NCBI GenBank assembly: GCA_030603035.1
Contig: JAUVYQ010000105.1
Span: 1 to 9,254 of the forward strand
Source: Phycisphaerae bacterium
GTDB lineage: Bacteria; Planctomycetota; Phycisphaerae; Sedimentisphaerales; SG8-4
Length of the DNA: 9,254 nucleotides
Reading direction: 5' to 3'
Positions 5,873 to 9,254 of this stretch are shown piece after piece. The notes beneath the pieces are model-generated. The model was not told where the DNA came from and searched no databases. It saw only the letters and a program-made list of their open reading frames with translations. Numbering within the stretch: the stretch's first letter is position 1; every line of letters begins with the position of its first letter. Both the position numbers and the translations under genes were made by a program.

Positions 5873-5931
5873 CCCCGTTAGAAGTGAAACGCCCAGCGTC
5901 TGTCCTGCTAACAACAGGACTTCTAACGGGG
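5873..5931 (+). repeat. Palindromic element, copy C (intergenic)
   Basis: This 59-bp copy is the same length as copy B. Its outer arms CCCCGTTAGAA and TTCTAACGGGG match perfectly. Inside, ACGC-CCA-GCGT and GTCCTG-CTAACAA-CAGGAC can form two hairpins, so the single strand would fold into a three-way junction. Flanks TGAA and CGAA match at 3 of 4 positions. The left half shares GTTAGAAGT and ACGCCC..CGTCTG with copy B. It remains stop-free in the phase used in rimO, although it is not in a gene. Confidence 0.85.
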
Positions 5932-6039
5932 CGAACTGCGAATAGAACCCGGGGCTAAGTATGCACATCAGTTAGCCACAAATGCAACGTGCACTCACAA
6001 TATCACTATATTCAGCAAAAATCCCTGGCATAAAATTTC

Positions 6040-6068
6040 TTGACATATTGTGCGGCTTACATTACTTT
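6040..6068 (+). promoter_or_regulatory. Probable promoter of the rpsB-tsf-pyrH-frr cluster
   Basis: A perfect -35 box TTGACA (6040-6045) is followed after 17 nt by TACTTT (6063-6068), a weak -10 with 3 of 6 matches. TTACTT at 6062 with a 16-nt spacer is equivalent. The region is AT-rich and ends about 65 nt before the rpsB start. Transcription would begin near 6075. The -10 is the weak point of this call. Confidence 0.5.
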
Positions 6069-6132
6069 TCTTCTTTTAACTGTCCGTACGTGGCAGATGA
6101 AGGAAATTTTCTAAACTGTTTGGAGGTTTTTT

Positions 6133-7002
6133 GTGGCTAAAGAGCTGACTCGTGAACTCATTAACGCAGGGGTCCATTTTGGACACAGTGTGAGCCGATG
6201 GAATCCCAAAATGGCCCCGTTTATCTTCGCAAAACGCGGTAATATTCATATTATTGACGTGAAAAAAACCTTAAAGGGGCTGCTCATAGCCAGAAAGCTC
6301 CTTGCTGAGGTGGTCTCTTCCGGCAAAGATGTCGTTTTTGTAGGCACGAAGCGTCAGGCCCAAAAAGCCGTGCAGGCGGTTGCGGAAAAGTGCGGGATGT
6401 ATTATGTCTCCGAGCGGTGGCTCGGCGGGATGCTTACCAACTTTAGAACCATACGCTCTCGACTGCAAAGACTGGAGCAGTTGGAAGCTATGCAGGAAAA
6501 TGGAACACTTGAGAGTGAAAGCAAGAAGCAGGCGTCGAGACTCAAACGCGAAATGCGAAAGATAAAGAGTAATCTCGATGGCATTCGCAAGATGTCTCGT
6601 CTGCCGGGTGCTGTTGTGGTGGTTGACGCCAGAAAGGAATATCTTGCCTTGCGTGAGGCCAGAAAGCTGGGGATTGCAACAGTGGGACTTCTCGATACGG
6701 ATTCGGACCCTGATACGGTGGATGTGGCGATACCGGCCAATGATGATTCCATCAGAGCAATCGATTTGATACTCAACGAGCTGGCCGATGCGGTGGCGAT
6801 TGGTAAAACGATGGTTTCAGCTCGTCCGGAACCGAAGCAACGCCCGAGGCGGGTCCGCTCAAGAAAGCCAACGTTGGCCCGTGCCGATGAAGCCAAACCC
6901 GAGACTGTTACCGTTGTCGAGCAGACCTCAGCAAAGACCGCAGAATCGCCTTCGCAACAAGACCAAACACAGCAGCAGGAACCAAAACAATCAACCTCGT
7001 AG
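6133..7002 (+). CDS. rpsB: 30S ribosomal protein S2
   Basis: S2 binds the 30S subunit late in assembly and helps recruit S1. The start is GTG 6133, with GGAGG (6122-6126) 6 nt upstream and the standard opening M-A-K-E-L-T-R-E-L-I-N-A-G-V-H-F-G-H. Family landmarks are W-N-P-K-M (23-27), I-H-I-I-D (38-42), F-V-G-T-K-R-Q-A (69-76), R-W-L-G-G-M-L-T-N-F (95-104), D-A-R-K-E (165-169), L-L-D-T-D-S-D-P (186-193) and I-P-A-N-D-D-S (200-206). At 289 residues it is about 48 longer than the E. coli protein. The excess is a C-terminal tail from about residue 231, basic at first (R-P-R-R-V-R-S-R-K) and then rich in Gln, Glu and Ser, probably disordered. It heads the conserved cluster with tsf, pyrH and frr. 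Confidence 0.97.
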   Translation: MAKELTRELINAGVHFGHSVSRWNPKMAPFIFAKRGNIHIIDVKKTLKGLLIARKLLAEVVSSGKDVVFVGTKRQAQKAVQAVAEKCGMYYVSERWLGGMLTNFRTIRSRLQRLEQLEAMQENGTLESESKKQASRLKREMRKIKSNLDGIRKMSRLPGAVVVVDARKEYLALREARKLGIATVGLLDTDSDPDTVDVAIPANDDSIRAIDLILNELADAVAIGKTMVSARPEPKQRPRRVRSRKPTLARADEAKPETVTVVEQTSAKTAESPSQQDQTQQQEPKQSTS

Positions 7003-7080
7003 TGCGTCGTGCGTATTGAGTATTGCGTAAAAACTAACTCCGCACGCAATACGCAATACGATATGCGCAATACGAAATTA
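7003..7080 (+). repeat. AATACGA-type repeat filling the rpsB-tsf spacer, forming a long hairpin
   Basis: The repeat starts on the base after the rpsB stop. The left half, TGCGTATTGAGTATTGCGT (7010-7028), is nearly the inverse of ACGCAATACGCAATACGAT (7044-7062). Together they could form a 19-bp stem with two mismatches and a 15-nt loop. The right half then continues as GCGCAATACGAAATTAGG and merges into the tsf ribosome-binding site (AGGAG, 7080-7084). No T tract follows, so read-through is expected. Partial attenuation or RNA processing between rpsB and tsf is possible. Confidence 0.75.
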
Positions 7081-7092
7081 GGAGTTTTTAAG

Positions 7093-7965
7093 ATGGCGGA
7101 AATTCCAGCTTCAATGGTGGTGAAACTGCGAAAGATGACCGGACAGGGAATGATGGACTGCAAAAAGGCACTCCAGGAAGCGAACGGTAACATCGAGCAG
7201 GCTATGGGGATACTTAGAAAAAAGGGGCTTGCAACTTTAGCAAAACGCGCCGAGCGCGAAACTTCCGAGGGTACAATTATCTCTTGGGAAAGTGAAGATG
7301 GAAAGTGGGGCGGGTTGGCTGTGCTTCGCTGCGAAACTGACTTTGTAGCGAAGAGCGACGATTTCATCCAGATGGTAGAAGCCATCAAAGAAGGTATACA
7401 GCAATGCGACGCCAATGAAGGGGGAGACCATCTGCTTGACACTACGGTCGATGGAAAGAGACTGACCGATATGCTGAATGAGGTAGCCGGTAGGACAGGT
7501 GAGAAAATCCAGCTTGTTAAGAAAGAATATGAGAGATATCATCTCGATGGCCCAGGGCTTATAAGCACTTATATTCATTTCAACGGGAAAGTAGGCACAA
7601 TGGTCCAGATTGAGACCAGCGACGAAACGACAGCGGCGGCAGACGCGCTAAAGCAGACGGCAGCCGATATAGCAATGCACATTACCGCAACCAAGCCGTT
7701 GTCGCTGGATAAAGACGGGATTAGTCCTGAGACAATCGAGCAGGAGAAGGCCATTTTCGCCGAGCAGGTCAAGAACAAGCCTGCAAACATCATAGACAGG
7801 ATTGTTCAAGGCAAGATAAAAAAGTTTTTTGTCGAGAATTGTCTCCTCGAGCAGCGATTTGTCAAGGACGACAGCAAATCCGTTGCCCAGGTCCTCGCCG
7901 AGGCCGCCAAACAAACCAGCGGCGAGGCAAAAATAAAAAGATTTGTCCGATTCGAAGTCGGATAA
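7093..7965 (+). CDS. tsf: Translation elongation factor Ts
   Basis: EF-Ts is the guanine-nucleotide exchange factor that releases GDP from EF-Tu. The 290-residue protein begins with a UBA-like domain (M-A-E-I-P-A-S-M-V, then L-R-K-M-T-G-Q-G-M-M-D-C-K-K-A-L, 12-27), followed by the EF-Tu-contacting motif T-D-F-V-A-K-S-D-D-F (82-91) and the core subdomains. An in-frame upstream ATG at 7009 would add 28 residues, but these are translated intergenic repeat (M-R-I-E-Y-C-V ...). ATG 7093 has AGGAG 8 nt upstream and matches the family start, so it was chosen. Length is close to E. coli EF-Ts (about 283). It is probably co-transcribed with rpsB, 90 nt upstream. Confidence 0.96.
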   Translation: MAEIPASMVVKLRKMTGQGMMDCKKALQEANGNIEQAMGILRKKGLATLAKRAERETSEGTIISWESEDGKWGGLAVLRCETDFVAKSDDFIQMVEAIKEGIQQCDANEGGDHLLDTTVDGKRLTDMLNEVAGRTGEKIQLVKKEYERYHLDGPGLISTYIHFNGKVGTMVQIETSDETTAAADALKQTAADIAMHITATKPLSLDKDGISPETIEQEKAIFAEQVKNKPANIIDRIVQGKIKKFFVENCLLEQRFVKDDSKSVAQVLAEAAKQTSGEAKIKRFVRFEVG

Positions 7966-8034
7966 GAAGCGTGCCTTGTGAATCGTGAATCGTACCTCGA
8001 CCGAGATATGAAGTACGAAATACGAGATACGAAG
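7966..8034 (+). repeat. AATACGA-type repeat filling the tsf-pyrH spacer
   Basis: The left half holds GTGAATCGTGAATCGT (7978-7993). The right half holds AAGTACGAAATACGAGATACGAAG (8011-8034), roughly in inverse orientation. CCTCG-AC-CGAG near the centre suggests the halves meet in a hairpin. The array is open in the pyrH frame, so upstream in-frame starts exist (GTG 7978, ATG 8008). The same two-halves layout as in the rpsB-tsf and pyrH-frr spacers shows one repeat family. Confidence 0.65.
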
Positions 8035-8037
8035 AAA

Positions 8038-8766
8038 ATGGTTAAGAGCAAATATAATCGCGTGTTATTGAAACTTTCCGGCGAAAGTTTTTGCAAACCC
8101 GGCGGATTCGGTATTGACGCCGCTGAGCTTAAATCAATTGCCGAAAGGATAACAGAAATCTGCAAGCTCGGGCCGCAGGTCGCAATCGTGGTTGGTGGAG
8201 GCAATTTCCTTAGAGGAGAGAATTTTTCGCAAATCTGCAAAATACCCAGAAACACGGCCGATTATATGGGGATGTTAGCCACTATTATCAACGCCTGTGC
8301 CCTGCAGGAGACGCTTGAGAAACTGGGTCAGCCGACGAGGGTCCTCAGCGCAATCGAGGTCGCGGCGATATGTGAGCCGTTTATTCGCAGAAGAACCCTT
8401 CGGCACCTCGAACAGGGAAGGGTTGCGATATTGGCCGGCGGAACCGGAAATCCTTTCTTCACCACCGATACCTGTGCGGCCTTAAGGGCTTCGGAGCTCG
8501 ATGCAGACCTGCTCATAAAGGCAACGAAGGTCGAGGGCGTCTACAGCGATGACCCCGAAAAAAATCCGGATGCAAAGCTGTTCGAGAAATTATCTTACGA
8601 TGATGTGTTAAAGAAAAACCTTAGAGTAATGGACCATTCGGCAATAAGTCTTTGCCGGGACAACAATATTCCTATCATTGTTTTGAATATTTTCAAAAAG
8701 GGAAACATAGCAAAGGCCCTTTGCGGCCAGCAGGTCGGCACCAAAATAGTGATGCGTCGTGCGTGA
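8038..8766 (+). CDS. pyrH: Uridylate kinase (UMP kinase)
   Basis: This cytoplasmic amino-acid-kinase-family enzyme phosphorylates UMP to UDP with ATP, in pyrimidine nucleotide synthesis. Bacterial PyrH is a hexamer, usually activated by GTP and inhibited by UTP. The 242-residue product has K-L-S-G-E (12-16), V-V-G-G-G-N-F-L-R-G (51-60), D-Y-M-G-M-L-A-T (75-82), G-G-T-G-N-P-F-F-T-T-D-T (134-145) and K-A-T-K-V-E-G-V-Y (161-169), all typical. ATG 8038 puts the first strand in the usual place. Its ribosome-binding site is weak (CGAAGAAA), and starts at 7978 or 8008 would add repeat-encoded residues. The last four codons and stop (M-R-R-A) lie in the next intergenic repeat. tsf ends 72 nt upstream and frr begins 74 nt downstream. 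Confidence 0.95.
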   Translation: MVKSKYNRVLLKLSGESFCKPGGFGIDAAELKSIAERITEICKLGPQVAIVVGGGNFLRGENFSQICKIPRNTADYMGMLATIINACALQETLEKLGQPTRVLSAIEVAAICEPFIRRRTLRHLEQGRVAILAGGTGNPFFTTDTCAALRASELDADLLIKATKVEGVYSDDPEKNPDAKLFEKLSYDDVLKKNLRVMDHSAISLCRDNNIPIIVLNIFKKGNIAKALCGQQVGTKIVMRRA

Positions 8767-8834
8767 TGCGTATCGCGTGAGGGAAAAGACCAAATACGAT
8801 ATACGCAATACGATATACTCAATACGAAATGAGG
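8751..8834 (+). repeat. AATACGA-type repeat overlapping the pyrH end and filling the pyrH-frr spacer
   Basis: The left half, GATGCGTCGTGCGTGATGCG (8751-8770), covers the last pyrH codons and stop. Its TGCGTCGTGCGT (8753-8764) is identical to 7003-7014 after rpsB. The right half has AATACGATATACGCAATACG and CAATACGAAATGAGG, closely matching CAATACGAAATTAGG before tsf, and ends at the frr ribosome-binding site. Left and right halves are partly complementary (TGCGTATCG with CGATATACGCA). Confidence 0.75.
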
Positions 8835-8840
8835 CTACAG

Positions 8841-9254
8841 ATGCCCGCTAAAGAAATACTCTCCGAGAGCAAATCTAAAATGAAAAAGGCGCGCGAAGCC
8901 CTCCAGAATGAGTTAAAAACCGTTCGGACCGGAAGAGCTGCTACGGGGCTGATTGAAAATATAAAGGCCGATTATTACGGGACGCCTACGCCCTTGAAAC
9001 AGATGGCGACCCTGGCAACGCCAACGGTAGATATGATTGTGATTAAGCCGTTCGACCCCACTTCGGTCAAAGAGATCGAAAAGGCAATCAAAAGCAGCGA
9101 CCTGAGCATCGCACCGGTCGTGGACGGCAAACTAATCCGGCTCAACATTCCACCGCTCAGTGAGGAAAGAAGAAGGCAGCTCGTCGGCCAGGCCAAACAG
9201 ATGGGCGAGCAGACGAAGGTTACTATTCGCAACATACGAAGAGACGCAAATAAG
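8841..9254 (+). CDS. frr: Ribosome recycling factor (3' end beyond window)
   Basis: RRF splits post-termination ribosomes together with EF-G. The frame starts at ATG 8841 with GAGG (8831-8834) 6 nt upstream and is open to the window end, giving 138 of an expected 185 or so residues. Landmarks are the N-terminal helix with K-T-V-R-T-G-R-A (26-33), Y-Y-G-T-P-T-P-L (45-52), the I-K-P-F-D region, the S-D-L-S-I-A-P turn of domain II, and the return helix beginning P-P-L-S-E-E-R-R-R-Q-L-V. It ends within I-R-N-I-R-R-D-A-N-K, the conserved nucleic-acid-facing segment. No defect is visible. Its place after pyrH is the standard bacterial order. Confidence 0.96.
   Translation, partial: MPAKEILSESKSKMKKAREALQNELKTVRTGRAATGLIENIKADYYGTPTPLKQMATLATPTVDMIVIKPFDPTSVKEIEKAIKSSDLSIAPVVDGKLIRLNIPPLSEERRRQLVGQAKQMGEQTKVTIRNIRRDANK

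Larger units (their letters stand above)
5702..6132. other. 431-nt spacer before rpsB: repeats, palindromic element, promoter
   Basis: No credible gene lies here. The left end (5702-5757) has degenerate repeats of the TACGAGATACGA type (CACGAGCGACGAGATACGAG) starting a few bases after the stop codon. GAGCAGCT-TTCTC-AGCTGGCTC (5753-5774) is a bulged hairpin without a clean T tract, a weak terminator candidate. CACAATACGCAATACC (5825-5840) is another fragment of the repeat family found inside the rpsB cluster. Then come palindromic copy C and the rpsB promoter. The leader from about 6075 to 6132 may carry translational control by S2, but no known structure is recognisable. Confidence 0.55.

Noticed and set aside
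7009..7092. Upstream in-frame ATG extending EF-Ts by 28 residues
   Set aside because: The extra residues are translated intergenic repeat. ATG 7093 has a good AGGAG and the family-standard start.
6402..7442. 346-codon minus-strand open frame across rpsB, the spacer and tsf
   Set aside because: It covers two certain genes on the other strand and the repeat between them, and its product shows no domain pattern.

Overview
The window looks like a chromosomal segment of a Gram-negative-type bacterium, most likely a Planctomycetota member of the Phycisphaerae type. That placement is an inference from three things: the gene set, the many short degenerate intergenic repeats, and a lipoprotein secretin followed by a small acidic protein. 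It rests on no marker-gene comparison. No rRNA, tRNA, CRISPR array or transposase gene was seen.

Layout. Positions 1-868 hold no convincing gene. They contain a good minus-strand promoter near 215-242, several unrelated short repeat families (ATCAGGTA-type octamers, GAATATC-type heptamers, a 15-nt direct repeat) and hairpins, one of which is a plausible terminator for the leftward operon. On the minus strand, rimO (3023-1539, ribosomal protein S12 methylthiotransferase) is followed after 37 nt by pgsA (1501-869, phosphatidylglycerophosphate synthase family). A 217-nt divergent region with a clear promoter (TTGACG-16-TATAAT) leads rightward into a secretin-domain lipoprotein with a very long Ala/Lys/Glu-rich helical tail, then a 142-aa protein of unknown function. 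After a 431-nt spacer with another promoter comes the conserved translation/growth cluster rpsB-tsf-pyrH-frr, with frr cut by the right edge.

Main discovery. A small palindromic element (59-68 bp, 11-bp terminal inverted repeats CCCCGTTAGAA/TTCTAACGGGG) occurs three times: once in the rpsB upstream spacer and twice inside the rimO reading frame. Both rimO copies are in frame, in the same orientation and the same reading phase. They add 21 and 24 residues in two surface-loop positions: one in the radical-SAM domain just after Y-Y-G-R-D-L, the other in the TRAM domain. Removing each element plus one 4-bp flank restores a normal-looking RimO of about 449 residues. This resembles the protein-inserting palindromic elements known from Rickettsia, but in a different kind of bacterium.

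A second theme is that all three spacers of the rpsB-tsf-pyrH-frr cluster are filled by related AATACGA-type repeats. They begin at or inside one stop codon and end at the next ribosome-binding site, so they supply the C-terminal codons of pyrH and perhaps the Shine-Dalgarno sequences.
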